Shown: positions 1 through 12,639, counted from the stretch's first letter. The stretch: DNA of 64,000 nucleotides from Nageia nagi (GCA_050084985.1 JBITNC010000001.1:211606001-211670000), one strand, 5' to 3'. Made by a program: numbers and translations. The notes: a model not told the origin generated them from the sequence alone.

Positions 1-689
1 CCATAGACTAACAAGATCCTTCAACTTGCTAATCCTCCCAGATTCTACATCTAAGGGTCTTGCTTACCAATACGTTAAGACTTCTATCATTTAGATGATA
101 TGAGAATAATATCAAATATTTGTATATCTAGCAATGATGCTCTAAGTGTTAATATAGCTTTCCTAGATTTAGATCTCACCTCAATGTCATCATTCATTCC
201 TCTTAAGCCCTAACATTGGTACCTAAGAGTCATTCTAGGTCCAACGTAGGTATCTAGGCCTCCCTCATGCTCCACATAGGTCCAAGAATACATGTGTGGA
301 TCTAAGAGGCATGCATGGTCATCTAGGAGGGGAACATGGGTGTTATGGGCCAACATGGGGGTCTAGAAGTCTCCCCAAGGTTGGTGCATGTTTACAAGTG
401 CTCCTTATCTCAACGTTGGGACTATTAAGTGCTCATCCATCTGCAAAGTGCTAAATAGACCTTGGGATTCTCACAATCATGTATTGGGATCTCCAAGTAC
501 ATTAAAACACTCGAATCTACACTTGGGAGGGATACGTACCACTTGGGGCTCACAGTGGGGTCCAATGACCCATTAAGTATTCTATCCTAATTACTAAATT
601 AAAAGCATGATTAAATAATTAAATATAATATAAAGGTGGAATCCATTGGATTCCATAATTAAGTACAATAATGCAAGGGGAATGTCACA
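1..689 (-). repeat. LTR fragment, minus orientation, cut by the window edge
   Basis: Read on the minus strand it starts TGTGACATTCCCC at position 689 and contains the family hallmarks: the 'ggaatcc-attccac' segment near the end, the 'tggaccccac ... agccccaagtggg' block, and CCAACG/ACGT-core minisatellite units around 240-440. The same blocks recur at 12.6, 20.7, 31.0, 50.3, 56.3 and 62.5 kb. No polypurine tract follows position 689, so it could be a 5' LTR or a solo LTR. The other end is outside the window. Confidence 0.75.
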
Positions 690-1801
690 AGCTCACACTA
701 GCAGACTGAAACTCTTAAATGTGTATTCAAAGTATTGCTCCTCCTCACAGAAGGAAAAACATTAATGAGAAACTTAGATTGCTTGATACATTGATTCCAA
801 TAGGTATCTAGGAAATACCCTTATGTGCTTTATTTAGCCTTTAAGTGATTATTCATACTTTTGAAATATTTTAGCATTTTAAGAAATATTTTTGTTTTTA
901 GAACATTTGAATAATTGCTTTTTGAACACTTAGATATTAGAAATTAAGAAAAAATATGAATTAAGCATATCAATGCAATTAACTCATGTTTTAAGAAAAT
1001 GTGTTATTTTTAGATATCTACACTAACCCCTTCATCCTTATAATATTAATAAATAAATAATGTTTTAAATATTAATTAAAAAAATAATTAATATTTGTAG
1101 TATAAGTAAAATATATTATAATAAAATGAAATAAATTTAATTTAAATATATTTTTAAATATTAATAAAATATATTATAATAAAATGAATGAAATTAATTT
1201 TTTGTCCTAATAAACATGCTTGATGTTAAACCCGACATGAGATCTGATGCTATATGCAAATCATGAAAACATCAGATAAAGCCTTGAATTCATGTTCAAA
1301 ACAAAAAAGAGGCTCCCACCTTATTTGTCACTTTCAATCTATAGAGCTCTAATATGAATTTTACGAGGATAAAGGGGACGGGGGAGAGCCATCGGCCTAG
1401 GGGGACAATTTTCTAGACTTCAAATTTAGCTTGGAGATAAAGCCCCCAAACTTGAATTATTTTTTTTAGTTTTTATTTCAAGAGTTGGGGAGGGATGAAT
1501 TTTTGAAAATTCTAAATAGAATTTGGGGATGGATAATTTTCCTAACATACTACTTAGAATTTAGGTCTATATGGATAATGTAAATATAAGCACATGATAA
1601 TAAAATGATTCCAATAAAAACCCTAGCAATGTAAACATAAGAAAGAATAAGGTACTTACTTGGATTCAAATGATGCCCTGACTCAATTTTAGGGTTTCTA
1701 TTATAGACTCCCTAGCTCAATTGAACATTGCAATGCTTTGAGACTCCCTAGATCAATTTATAGGGATTTGGGTTACACCCTAACAATCATGCCCTAAAAT
1801 C
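690..1801. other. Unclassified intergenic DNA, very A/T-rich at 1020-1200
   Basis: I see no gene. Positions 1020-1200 are almost pure A/T with repeated ATTAATAAAT/TATATT words. Nothing else is recognisable. Confidence 0.5.
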
Positions 1802-3480
1802 CTAAGCCTTTCTTTCACATTTTGCATACACATTGATTAGGGCACTCACACCCATAACATTAAATGAAAAACCATTTTCAACTACTCTTTGATGAATGTA
1901 CATACCTTCTTCTAGAGCTCTAATGGTGGCACATGTTGGAAGAATTTTAAAAAAGGTTGTAAAGTCAGGGTTTACACCTGATAATTGCATATGATTAAAA
2001 GTCTCTAAGGCCTTTTCAAAAAACCCATCTTATACATATCTTACAATCATTGCAGTCTAGGAAATAATATTTGCATCATGCATCTTATCATATTTTGCAT
2101 ATATGTATATCAGAGCATTCACAACCAAAATATTCAATGTAAAAACATTTTCAACTACTCTTTGATGGATGTCCATAACTTCCTCTAGATATCCCATAAT
2201 GGTACATGCTGGAAAAGGTTGCAAAGTCAAGTTTTACACCTGATAATTACATCTTCCTAAAAGTATCTAGGTCCTATGGAAAACCCATCATGTGAATACC
2301 ATGCGATCATTGCAGTCTACGAAACTATGTTTGCATCATGCATCTTATCAAACAATTTGTGTTCCTTCTACATGCTACCATATTTTTCACACACACACAC
2401 ACACATATATATATATTAGGGCATTCACTGTAATATTTGATACAAACCCATTTTCATACTCATTAATGGATATCCATACCTTCTTCTATAAGTCCCATGG
2501 TAGCACATAATAGAATAATGTTGCCAAAGGTTGAAGGTTTAAATATGAAAATCGCATATGCTTAAAAATCTTTAGGGCCTTTTAGACAAACCCATTTTGT
2601 ACATATCCTATGATCTTTGCAACCTAGAAAACTATTTTTGAATCATACATATTACATTCCTTAGAACATTCTCCATGTTTGATGGGACTGATTCACATCC
2701 TCAAAATAGTGTCCCTTACAACAATATTGGAGATAAAGTTGTTTACAATATGGTAGTCATTGCATACTCAAAGGTTCTTCACAATTCCAATAATAATTCT
2801 AGGAGGAATCTTTAATAATTGAAACTTAATTACAAACTTTTTGCTATGTATAAACCTTGTTGCAAATCTCCAAGTTTGGTGCATGCTTTGAGGATGTTGG
2901 GAAAGTGAATTGATCTAGTTGGAATACTATTGTTTTTTATTACATTTGGTGACAATGTCAATGCCTTTCCATGAAAACCATTTATTTGGTAAACTAAAAT
3001 TATCATTTTGAATACATGTATATCAAGGATATTATCATAACTGCATGAGAAAGAAACCCACATCTAGTTATTTTTCTATGAATGTACATAACCCATTCTA
3101 AAGATGCAAAGTTGCATATATAGGAAGAACACTTATAAAGGTTATTGAATCTAGTTTAAAATGAGTTAATTGCATTTTTTGAAAACACTTGAGGGTATCC
3201 AAACCATACCTATTATGTGCATATCCTATGATCTCTTGTGTTTGTGGCTATGACATGTCTCTTATAAGAAAAAGATCTACCCTTTTATCAATTTCAATCC
3301 AAATACATCCATTTGTATTCTCAATTCATATATCTTTCATCAATGTCATTACTCTTTAAACATAATCCCAACTAGAAAAAGTTGTAGAGTTTGACTTTAC
3401 ATATTATAATTACATTTGCTTAAAAGTATTGAGATCCTTTTCAAAAACTCCATTGCTTTCATATTCTATGATCACACCCA
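1802..3480 (-). pseudogene. PPR (PLS-class) gene fragments, decayed
   Basis: Minus-strand translation of 1802-1990 gives a PPR unit with 'NPDFTTF..ILPTCATIRALEEGMYIHQRVVENGF' followed by 'ALINVYAKC', the classic plant L/S repeat pattern of organelle RNA-binding PPR proteins. Similar but more broken units follow at 2030-2330, 2430-2660, 2830-3130 and 3380-3480, each about 300 bp and each with the motif coding for ALEEGM-x-IH-x-RV or 'PTRSIHFPNILKACTKLGDLQQG'. No frame stays open across two units, and a dinucleotide repeat interrupts them. PPR proteins of this class edit or process organelle transcripts. This copy cannot encode one. It belongs with the PPR fragments at 5.6-8.0 kb. Confidence 0.8.
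2389..2417. repeat. (CA)n(TA)n microsatellite
   Basis: An uninterrupted run of CA dinucleotides passes directly into TA dinucleotides inside the PPR pseudogene region. Confidence 0.95.
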
Positions 3481-5640
3481 TATCAGGTTGTATGGGCATA
3501 CTCACATATATTTTTTGTTTGATAATATTGAAGGGGGGTCTAAAAAGGGATAAAAAAGATGACATGATGAAGAAACATAGTCCAACTGCATAAGTATCAA
3601 TATGTGTTAAATTATTAATGTAATATCAATGTATTTTATTTGATGATATTTATTTTATAAGGAAAATAATTTTTTTTTACTTTTTATAGTTACAAGGATT
3701 TAACAAATATTTGGATGAAGGCATGAAGCTTTTTCCCAACGATGCATGAAGGAAAATAATACAAACCATTGGTAGTGTTGATGATGGTGCTAATGATGAT
3801 GACATTATAATAAGGGGTCTAGGCACTTCGATTGGTTAGTTTTTTAATTTGAATTATTAATTTCCAATAAATTTTTAAAATAGTATCATGTTTATTATTT
3901 TATTAATATTGTATTGTGAATTTATATCTTAGTAAAGGTGACATAATCAACATTGAAACTACAATATCAATCAATCAACCTCCATGATACATCACATGCA
4001 GGGGATTGTGAGGAATTTAACTTAAAGTGAAAAATGATGGTAAAGTACTTATGGATGAGGCCAGTAAAAGTTGATGCAATGGAAAATACACCTTTATATA
4101 TAATTTTGCTCTCTAATAGTTTATTAGTATTCGAAATGGTTATTATTTAGGGCACCTATTGGGTGAAGCACTCAGGAACATTGCTTACAAAGAATTTCAA
4201 AAAACATTGGAACTTCCATGGAGAAAACAAAATGAGTAGGGTATGTAAATTTAATTATACTTTATTACTAATATTGTTTTACCTTCAAAAACTTATATTC
4301 CAAAAAATAGAAACTATTTTTTCATTATTATGTATTTGTAGCAAAAAATAGAATACTCCTTCACCTTCAAAGTGATTTTGGTGACAAATGGAGTGCAAAA
4401 TGGATGCTCAATATATGGGAGCGAGCTTTAGGAGTAAAAGGAACAAATACCAAATAGAGATTACCAAAGTTTCACTTGAGCAATATTTCATTGCCAAAAG
4501 AAATTCTAGTATTGACAAGGGCCTATACAAGGCTTTAGCAAGAAGAGTACTTGAAAATGAAGAAAACAAAAATAGGAACACCTTTGAATAATCACCATAA
4601 GAGAAAGCATCACACTCTCACTTCAAATTGTTAAATAAATATAAGTTGCATAGGATAGGAAGTGTAGGTAGACATGAGATTGAAGCCCAATTTGTGAGTA
4701 TAATCACTATATATATATATATATATATATTAAAATGAAAAGTTAAATATTTATACTATTTAATAATTAAATATATATTTAATTATTTTTTTGTAGGTGG
4801 AAAGATAAAATAATCCACCAATAGATTTTGAATTGCAATTTAGTATTTTGGAGGGGTGGGAAAAGTTGTGAAGATTGTTGGATAATGGAGTAAGTAATTC
4901 ATACTATTTTAATTTCCCTAAAGTAGTTTAATATGGATATGCATGAGATTTATAGATTTTAATTTTTTACTAACATTTTTATTCAATTATTTATAGGGAT
5001 GTCGTAGATGATGATATGTGATGGTATTGGTGTTGATAGTGCCTGTGACAGTATTGCTGATGATGATGTCAACCATGATGATGTTGGTGATGATAATGAT
5101 GATGATAATACCAATATGAGGGCCAATTTCCTCATGATGAGGATTCAATATGTAGAGAGAAATAACCCTTGATGCACTTATGATATATTTTTGTATTAAG
5201 GAACTTTTATTGATATTAGATTGTCTTGATGTGTTTGAAATTTAGTGTTTTTAATATATTGAATATGTTTGAGTGTTACTAGGTTACTTGTAATCCCTTT
5301 TCTAATATTTATTATTATTTGAGTGTTTTATGTTTCCTTTAAGTATTTATTCTTTCATCTTTGAGATCATTGCACCTCCTCCTCTAGGTCTACATTCTAC
5401 AACTATACAAGATTTCTAAAATAATAGTTCAATACCATGACTCCTTAGTGTTAAAAAAATAAGGTTGTTAAAAAAATCTCAACAACATACATAGGTAGTT
5501 ATGTCTAGTTAAAAATATGATGTCCCTCACAACAATATCCCTTGCAATAATATTAGAGATAAACATAGTTGTAGTATTGAAGTCATCACATACTAAAAGG
5601 TTGTTCATAACTCTACTAATGGTTTAGGGGGGTCGTTAAT
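3481..5640 (+). other. Unclassified, possible DNA-transposon remnant
   Basis: This segment separates two blocks of PPR fragments. Around 4150-4600 the plus strand has exon-like coding stretches in different frames ('HWNFHGENK', 'LHLQSDFGDKWS'). Positions 5020-5110 hold GATGATGATG runs coding acidic residues. That combination is compatible with a decayed plant DNA-transposon transposase, and a CACTA end lies at 8975, but I cannot assign a family from the sequence. A (TA)n run is at 4708-4731. Confidence 0.3.
4708..4731. repeat. (TA)n microsatellite
   Basis: About 12 uninterrupted TA dinucleotides. Confidence 0.95.
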
Positions 5641-6130
5641 AATCTAATCATAATTGCCAACTTTTCTCTATGCTGGCAGAGAAGTAATTTTGACAAAGGT
5701 TGAAGAGTCTAGTTTTATACCTAAAAATTATATTTGCCTAAAATTCTTTAGGGTCTTTTTAAAAAGCCCATCTTGTGCATATCCTATGATCATTTCATTC
5801 CACAAAATTGTGTTTTCATCATGCATCTCGTTAAACAAATCACATGCCTTATCTATGCTTCCATATTTTGCATACATGTATATTAAGGCATTCACAATAA
5901 TATCATTCTATGGAAAATAATTTTTAATTACTCTTTTATGAATCTCCATACTTTCTTCTAGAGCTCCGATGATGGTACATGCCAAAAGAATACTGATAAA
6001 GGTTGTACAGTTAGGTTTTACACTTAATAATTGCATCTTCCTAAAGGTCTCTAAGGCCTTTTTAGAAAACCCATCTTGTGCATATATTCTTACATTACTT
6101 TGCATCATAAATAATCTCTGTAAGAACATT
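5640..6130 (-). pseudogene. PPR gene fragment
   Basis: Minus-strand translation of 5908-6129 reads 'YAQDGFSKKALETFRKMQLLSVKPN' followed by 'TTFISILLACTIIGALEES' and 'EIHKRVIKN', a clear PPR L-S unit pair. The preceding 5650-5900 stretch codes a further decayed unit ('YAKYGSIDKACDLFNEM'-like) in a broken frame. Stops and frameshifts rule out a functional product. Confidence 0.8.
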
Positions 6131-6239
6131 CTCCATGTTTGAAATGATGGAATATGTTTGCATCCCTCACAATAATGTCCCTTGCAACACTATTAGATAT
6201 AAACTTGGTTGTAGTAATGGCAATCATTGCATACTTGAA

Positions 6240-7030
6240 GGTTCTTCATAACATCAAAGGGAGTCTTTAACAACCCAAACACAATTGATATCTTTTTGCT
6301 ATGCTAGCAAAGAAGCAATTCTTTATCATCAACCTCCACATCAATTGCCTTCATCTCACTCAATAATTTCTCCAATTTTCCATAGATCTCTTTATGTTTG
6401 TAGTTATGATTTGTCTCTTACAAGAAACACATGTACCCTTTTCTCAACTTTAGTCCAAATAAATCTAGGTGTCTTCTTGATTCCTCTATCTTTAATCAAT
6501 GTCTTTACTCTTTAAACATCATCCTAGCTATCCACTTTAGCATAAATATTTAAAAGAATATAGGATGGAGCATATTTAGGCTCCAACAAAAAAAGCTTGT
6601 TGCCACAAATTCCCATGTTCTTACATTCTTATGTGATCTACAAGCACCAAGTAGACACATCCACACATCCAACTCAAGTCTTATGGGCATCTTCATAATG
6701 AAGTTTAAAGCTCCTTCAAGATAGCATGCACAATCAAGAATGCATGTATAATGATTCATATCAAGAATAATGCAATAAGCGTCACTTTTATTATCCACAA
6801 GACCTACATGGATGCATGCAAGTAGAATATATACAAAGGTCATGTTGTTAGAGTTGGTTCCAAGTGCTTCATCTAATCAAAAGAGTTAAAAGGCATCCTT
6901 TTTGTAGTTACGAATTGCATATCCTCAATCATTGCACTCCATGAAACTTTGTTTGCATCATTCATATTGTCAACAAATTCTTGGGCCTTGTATATTCTTC
7001 CACATTTTGCATACATGTCTATCAAGGCAA
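6240..7030 (-). pseudogene. PPR gene fragment with C-terminal E domain
   Basis: The minus strand encodes the end of a PPR protein: 'TFVYILLACIHVGLVD' (6790-6843), 'GALNFIMKMPIRLELDVWMCLLGACRSH' (6620-6720), then the E-motif region around 6400-6540 resembling 'LIKDRGIKKTP' and 'KRVHVFLVRDKS'. These are hallmark C-terminal blocks of PLS-E PPR proteins. Frameshifts and stops separate the blocks. It is nearly duplicated at 7160-8040, so the locus underwent a local tandem duplication before decay. Confidence 0.8.
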
Positions 7031-7159
7031 TCACAAGTATTCTCCATCTTTGAAATGATGGAATTTATTCACATCCCTCACAATAATATCCCTTGCAATA
7101 ATATTAAAGATAAACTTGGTTATAATATGGCAGTCATTGCATACTCAAAGGTTCTTCAC

Positions 7160-8040
7160 AACTCTAATTTTAGGGGGAGTCCTTAACAACCTGAACACAA
7201 TTGAAAACTTTTCTCTATGTTGGAAGAGAAGTAATTATTTATCATCAACCTCCACATCATGCAACATGTATTGCATTTAGAATATACCCTGTTTCCTTTA
7301 TCGTTTTTGATAATTTCTCTAATTTTCCATATATCTCTTATGTTTGTGGTTGTGATCTATCTCCTACAAGAAAAACATGTACCCTTTTGTCAACTTCAGC
7401 TAAACTACATCTAGGTGTCTTCTTGATTTCTCTATCTTTCACCTTGTCCTTACTCTTTGAACATCACCCCAGCTACCCACTTTGGTATAAATAGTTGAAA
7501 TAAGAACATAATATGGAGCATATTTAAGCTCTAACAAAAAAGGCTTATTGCCATAAACTTACTTGTTCCTACGTTCTTATGTGATTTACAAGCACCAAGC
7601 AGACATATCCATACATCCAACTCAAGTCTTATGTGCATACTAATAATAAAGTTCAAAGCTCCTTCAAGATAACCTGCATGACCAAGATGATCAAGAATGC
7701 ATGTATAATGATTCATCTCATGAATAATGCAATAAGAGTCACTCTTGCTATTAAAGTATTTACAACCCTCACCCATAAGACCTACATGGCTGCATGCAAG
7801 TATAACACATACAAAGGTTATAATGTTAGAGTTGGTTCCAAGTGCTTCATTTGATTAAAGAGTTAAAGGGCATCCTTATTGTAGTTATGAACTACATATC
7901 CTTAATCATTGCATTCCATGAAACTCTATTTGCATAATTCATGTTGTTAAACAATTCTTAGGCCTTGCGTATTCTTCTATATTTTGCATATATGTCTATC
8001 AAGACATTCAATACCATAACATTCTTGAAAATAATATAAT
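7160..8040 (-). pseudogene. Second copy of the PPR C-terminal fragment
   Basis: Minus-strand translation of 7531-7776 gives 'GEGCKYFNSKSDSYCI' and 'GYLEGALNFIISMHIRLELDVWICLLGACKSHKNVG', homologous to the copy at 6550-6843 but retaining the 'GEGCKYFN' segment lost there. The E-motif region follows at 7200-7460. Further PPR remnants ('NELRNAYKIFNNMNYANRVSWNAMIK'-like) continue to about 8040. It is non-coding because of frameshifts. Confidence 0.8.
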
Positions 8041-8299
8041 AAATAAATAAATGCATAATTTTATAATAAATTAATTAATTAATAAAAAATAATAATTAAG
8101 TAAATAAATAATAAATAAATTATTTATTTTAGAAAAAAATGATGCTAACTTCGATGTTATTCCTGACTCTAAATCTGACCCTAATTCTAATGTAAAATTC
8201 AACAAAGAAGCACCTTGAAAAGGTCTTCGATCGCATCCTAAAATGATGTAATTACGATGATATATGTAATGCCACATGTCGTAATAGTCGATGCAAAAT

Positions 8300-8830
8300 A
8301 TGATGCAAAAAACCTCTAACTACGATGTTATTCGTAACATAAAATGTCTTAAAGGCTGATGTCATGGCTGGTAGAAAACACCTCTATATATGATACTACG
8401 ACAACGTAATATGTTGTAATTATCGAATCTATTCAAAACATCAAATGACACTATGGTCAATTCAAAAAGCAACACCAAACATCTCTAAGTGTGATGCCAT
8501 GCCTAATGTTAAATATCATAAGCAACAATGTAAAAAGTGACTCCACACACCTCTATGAATGATGCTATATATAATGCAACATGATGCAAGCTCTAATGCA
8601 AAAGATGATGTCAAACACCTCTAAGTGTGACACTATACCCAACGTAACATATTGCAAAGAATGAATCAAAATATGACTCTAAACAACTCTAAAAATGATG
8701 TTATCTCTAATGCAATAACTAATGTCAAACACCTCTATTTTTGATGTTGTACCTCACGGAACATACCGCAAGAGCTGATGTGAAAACTGACATGAAAAAC
8801 CTCTATCCCTAATGTGAAATGATACTATTT
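8300..8830. repeat. Degenerate ~70-bp tandem subterminal repeats
   Basis: A motif 'cacctcta...tgatg' recurs at about 8312, 8380, 8491, 8560, 8617, 8686 and 8731, each time followed by 'taatg/caacg...aacat'. The array leads directly to a CACTA-type terminus at 8975, as subterminal repeats of CACTA (En/Spm) transposons do. Confidence 0.6.
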
Positions 8831-8975
8831 ATGAATTTAAGATTAACATGCACTTCAATGCTATATCTGATGTGTCATTTAACATCAATGATAATGTTGT
8901 CCCATGAGCAAAAAATAAATAAAAAATGGGGAAATGACACTTGCCTCGATGCTAAATCCTTTTATTATAGTAGTG
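8831..8975 (-). mobile_element. Terminus of a CACTA (En/Spm-like) DNA transposon
   Basis: Read on the minus strand from 8975, the sequence begins CACTACTATAATAAA, matching the invariant CACTA start of this superfamily, followed by the subterminal repeat array. The flanking bases after 8975 are AAT, a candidate 3-bp target duplication. I did not find the opposite CACTA end in the window, so the element is truncated or its left end is mutated. Confidence 0.6.
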
Positions 8976-10465
8976 AATGACTTTATCTTTTGAATCTTAT
9001 CCTTGCATGCATAGCAATGATTCTAAATTAGTTATAAAATGTGTGTATTAGGGGTTGTACGAGGATTGGGTACCATTATGGCTACCCCATCGATCCTATT
9101 TTTCTCCCCCATTGTTCATGCATGTGATAACCTTTCAATGTGATTAGATGGATCCATAATTACCTTTTCACATAAGTTGTGTCCTTCTATGAGTTTCTTC
9201 TTCATCCTCTCTATTGCCCTTAGAATCATGATGCATATTTAGAATGTAATTCAACTTTAATACAAATTAGGGTTTTTGAAATATGCAAAAGTATAACTTA
9301 CCAATTTTGCAAAAAAAAAAAAAGTTCGATTCACCAAAATGTAAATCGAGGAAAATGAATTATAATTAAATATAAAATAAATTTAATGTTTATGGGTTGC
9401 CAAGGTAACTAAGCATTCACAAACAACATAATTAATATATTAGGGCACAACACCATTTAAGATTTATTAAGTATAAATGAATAACAAGAATAAAGTAAGT
9501 GCACCTCTTTGATAATAATCCTCAAATGATGTATCTTTGTTGAAATATTGATTGGATCATATCATTGACAAATGAAGGTTAGATATAAAACGTATAGGCC
9601 TTCAAGATGTCACACGTCAAATTGTATGCCCAATCAATTTAAAAATAACACCTATATCATTCTTGCCACATGTCTATAGCACTTGCATCATTATTTTTGA
9701 AGAATTAATCAAAAGGTAAAGAACAAAATATGATCAATAAGAAGAGGGTGTAACAGATCCAAGTCAATAAGTGGTAATGATAATCACTGAAAGAGATTTT
9801 ATGTGATATCTCAATGTTGACCTATTAAGACTTGATGAGGATACGATAGGAAATATATGCTTTGGTCCTCCTTTTATACCTTACAAAATAAGAAAAGAGA
9901 GATGTGAACTGATATTTCATAATAATAAGATACTAACGATAATCTCAAGATAATTCTAAATACAATCATGATTAATAATGATTAGCCTTAATTAACACAT
10001 GAATAACAAATGATTAAAATAATTATCTTTAATATTCTAAATATTTATTTAAATAACACATCTGTTAAATACTATAAATATAATTTTTAAATAAATAAAA
10101 ATCATTTTAAGTTATCTATAATGAGATCTATCAAGGTTTGATAATTATCTCATAGTCATATGTCTTCTTTATATAGTCAAGCTTCTTTCTCGGTCAAGTT
10201 GTTTCACTTAACACTCTTTGAACCTTGCACCACAAAAGAAAAAACTGTATAACACAACGAAACAAAGTCAAAATGAATGATAAATCTTAAAAGCGATGTC
10301 TATAATATAATAACAATAATAATAGTAATAATTAATCTCTTTTTCTAGATACCTAAAATATGATTTTTAACTAAATAAAAATGAAATTTAAACATCTAAA
10401 ATAGTTAGATAATTTTGAGGTGAAATTATTAAATAGATCAATGATTAAAAATAAATTTTTAGTCT
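8976..10465. other. Unclassified A/T-rich DNA upstream of MED23
   Basis: No coding region, LTR or RNA gene was recognised. There is a poly-A run near 9310 and A/T-rich stretches at 10010-10100 and 10280-10340. Confidence 0.5.
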
Positions 10466-10625
10466 CCAAAGGGATATCATGGTGGTAAAGTGGTTAAATT
10501 TGGTGGGAGAAGATCAGAAGTACGAATCCCCCTAATGATACCTATGTGATGTTGTAACTAATTTGTGGGACCCGATTAAAAAACCCTTATGATTAATCGC
10601 TAAGAAAATAAAATAAAATAAAATT
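10466..10625 (+). mobile_element. SINE-like element with tRNA-type promoter boxes
   Basis: The segment opens with 'gggatatcatggtgg' and box-A-like TGGTAAAGTGG (10491-10501), then GTACGAATCC at ~10519-10528, close to the box B consensus GGTTCGAATCC with the usual spacing. It ends in an (AAAAT)n tail at ~10604-10625. This layout fits a tRNA-derived SINE. It lies about 400 bp upstream of the MED23 start codon. Confidence 0.6.
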
Positions 10626-10884
10626 TTAAAAAATATATTGAATACATACTATAGATGCTTTTGAAAAACTTCAAACTTATTATATTCAAAAACAATCTTC
10701 ATAATTTTTATTTTGAAAAGTTTATCTTTAAATTAATAATTTTTATATAAAAATAAACATTTCTTAATGATTTTTTTCTACAATTCATATATATTTTAAT
10801 AAACTAATTTCATTATCGTAGAATAACAAAACAAAGCATTAATCGTGTAACCATTTGATAAGTAAAAATTATTTGGCATTGAAT

Positions 10885-10902
10885 GCCAATGCAAAATATA
10901 TA
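10885..10902 (+). promoter_or_regulatory. Candidate CCAAT and TATA boxes of MED23
   Basis: GCCAAT at 10885-10890 is followed by TATATA at 10897-10902, about 120 bp before the chosen ATG at 11020. The two boxes are closer together than usual. No transcript data support a start site, so this is a positional suggestion only. Confidence 0.3.
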
Positions 10903-11019
10903 CAATTCCATGAATGATAAACATATGTACATGACTTGGATTCCACCAGATTCGAAAGGGTTGAAATCTATTTCCATTTTCGAGATTTCTATTACTTTAG
11001 TCAGGCCAAACTAAATGCC

Positions 11020-11127
11020 ATGGAGGGAACGGGAGTTGGAAGAGCAAGAGGAAGGGGAGGAGGTGCTGCTGCTTCTTCTTTCGCAACGAGAATGGCAGTT
11101 CAAGACCTATTCAATCTATATCTTGGG
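11020..11127 (+). CDS. MED23: MED23 exon 1 (Mediator subunit 23, N-terminus)
   Basis: Mediator tail subunit 23 relays activator signals to RNA polymerase II in the nucleus. The exon encodes 36 residues: a Gly/Arg/Ala-rich leader, then 'VQDLFNLYLG', the conserved opening block of plant MED23 ('DLFNLYLG' is nearly invariant). The start ATG at 11020 has G at -3 and G at +4. The frame is open upstream to ~10936, but with no earlier in-frame ATG; the codon at 10936 is TTG. The donor is GGG|GTTAGT at 11127/11128, phase 0. The leader differs from angiosperm leaders, as expected for a poorly conserved extreme N-terminus. Confidence 0.85.
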
Positions 11128-11201
11128 GTTAGTATGCTATAATTATATTTTGGTCTTTTCAACAAAATAACAACTATTGCTAAGTTATTTATGGCATACA
11201 G

Positions 11202-11245
11202 AGGAATTCTGGCACCAAATCGGAAGAGTCTGCTAAGGAAACACC
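11202..11245 (+). CDS. MED23: MED23 exon 2 (micro-exon)
   Basis: A 44-nt exon after a 74-bp intron: acceptor CATACAG|AGG and donor CACC|GTAAGT, a perfect consensus. It encodes 'RNSGTKSEESAKETP' in frame with exon 1, corresponding to the variable linker between 'NLYLG' and the 'NRDLPPRNEQF' block in plant MED23. It ends in phase 2, which matches the single leftover base of exon 3. It is too short to be found by ORF length, and the evidence is splice consensus plus phase. Confidence 0.8.
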
Positions 11246-12634
11246 GTAAGTTGTCAAAATTACTTATAATAGATTCATTTTATTACAGTAGCTGTAGCTG
11301 TAGCTGTAGTCTGTTTCCAGAAATCTGAATTATTTACATGTGAACTGGTGATGTTTTGTGTGTACGGGATCTCCTCATAGACGTGACTTCAATGATACTG
11401 ATTTCCAGTTCTGGTGATTTGGCTTGAATTCTCTCACACCCTTTAACATGGGCTTCTGAGTTATATATTGAAATTTACAGTTGTGATTAGACTTTAAGTT
11501 TACAACAATAAACTACTAAATCAAGCGTTAACCATCCTGGAAGGAATCCCTAACGTACGCTGATTTAGTGGGGACACTATTACTCTCAATATAGATAACC
11601 TCGAACAAGTTGTACTTCCAAATGCATCTTATATTACCAAAGAATACCATTTTTGCATCAGAATAATGACTTTTAATATAAATCGGCGTGCGTGCACTCT
11701 TGGCCATATATATGTGATTGCCACCTGGTTTCCAACCTTGTTGAAATAGGACATGTAATACTATAATGACGACTAGGACTAGCTTCGTCTGATTATTTTG
11801 GGATTTACCATAAATATTTAGCCCATCGGTGATGAGTGACTACGTAAGCTAATAATCAGTTTACATATGATTATATTAAAAGAGGAAAGAGGTTGAAGAA
11901 GGAAACAAAGATCTAAGATTCAATGTCATGCTGGTTGAGATAAAAGGTAATTGAAATTCAAGATCATGCATTAAGAATGGAGTCTTTCTTAGGAACAAGG
12001 ATGTGTTGATCTCTGGTATTGGATTACAAAAATTGCCAATATCCAATATTGTTAACAAGCAGAGAACATAGCAATCCTAATACCCATGTTAATTGTGGGT
12101 GCGGAGTAATTACTTATTACAAAATAATCTTTCAATTATAGTCGCGTTGATATAGATACTAGTCATATTTGAGGGCCAAGTACTGTGACATGCCCATGGT
12201 GGAAACTCTTCAATCTACCATGTGTTCTCATTAGAGGTCTACTTCTAGCGAATCCTCTAGCCTATGTACATAGTTAATATATAATCATTGGTTGCAAATT
12301 TGATTCAGTTACATAAATAGAAGTACAATTAATAATGCTTTTAGATGCATGGCAAGCCATCACAACTAGTGTTATATTTTGATGGAGACAATTGGTGCAA
12401 AATCCATCAACTACACATTCAAGTACCACCTTTGCTAATTGTCCACCCGTTGTCATGTTTGGGTTGCCCTATTATCATTTTAAATTACTTCTTAGGACTG
12501 CAAATCGTTTACTCGAATGACATTTTAAGCTCAAAAAAGAAAAAAGAGGGTTAAGAGAAAGGACTAGTTTAGAGAGAAAGAATGGAGCTTGTCATTGTCC
12601 ATATATGACCCAGGTTGGTTAAATGGGCTTGAAA
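11246..12634 (+). other. Start of MED23 intron 2, no further feature seen
   Basis: Intronic sequence between exon 2 and the first LTR. It contains a short tandem 'tagctg' run near 11290 and no recognisable gene. Confidence 0.5.
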
Positions 12635-12639
12635 GTAAA

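Noticed and set aside
10936-11019. N-terminal extension of MED23 exon 1
   Set aside because: The frame is open but its first codon is TTG; the first in-frame ATG is at 11020, with a good context and a better match to family length.
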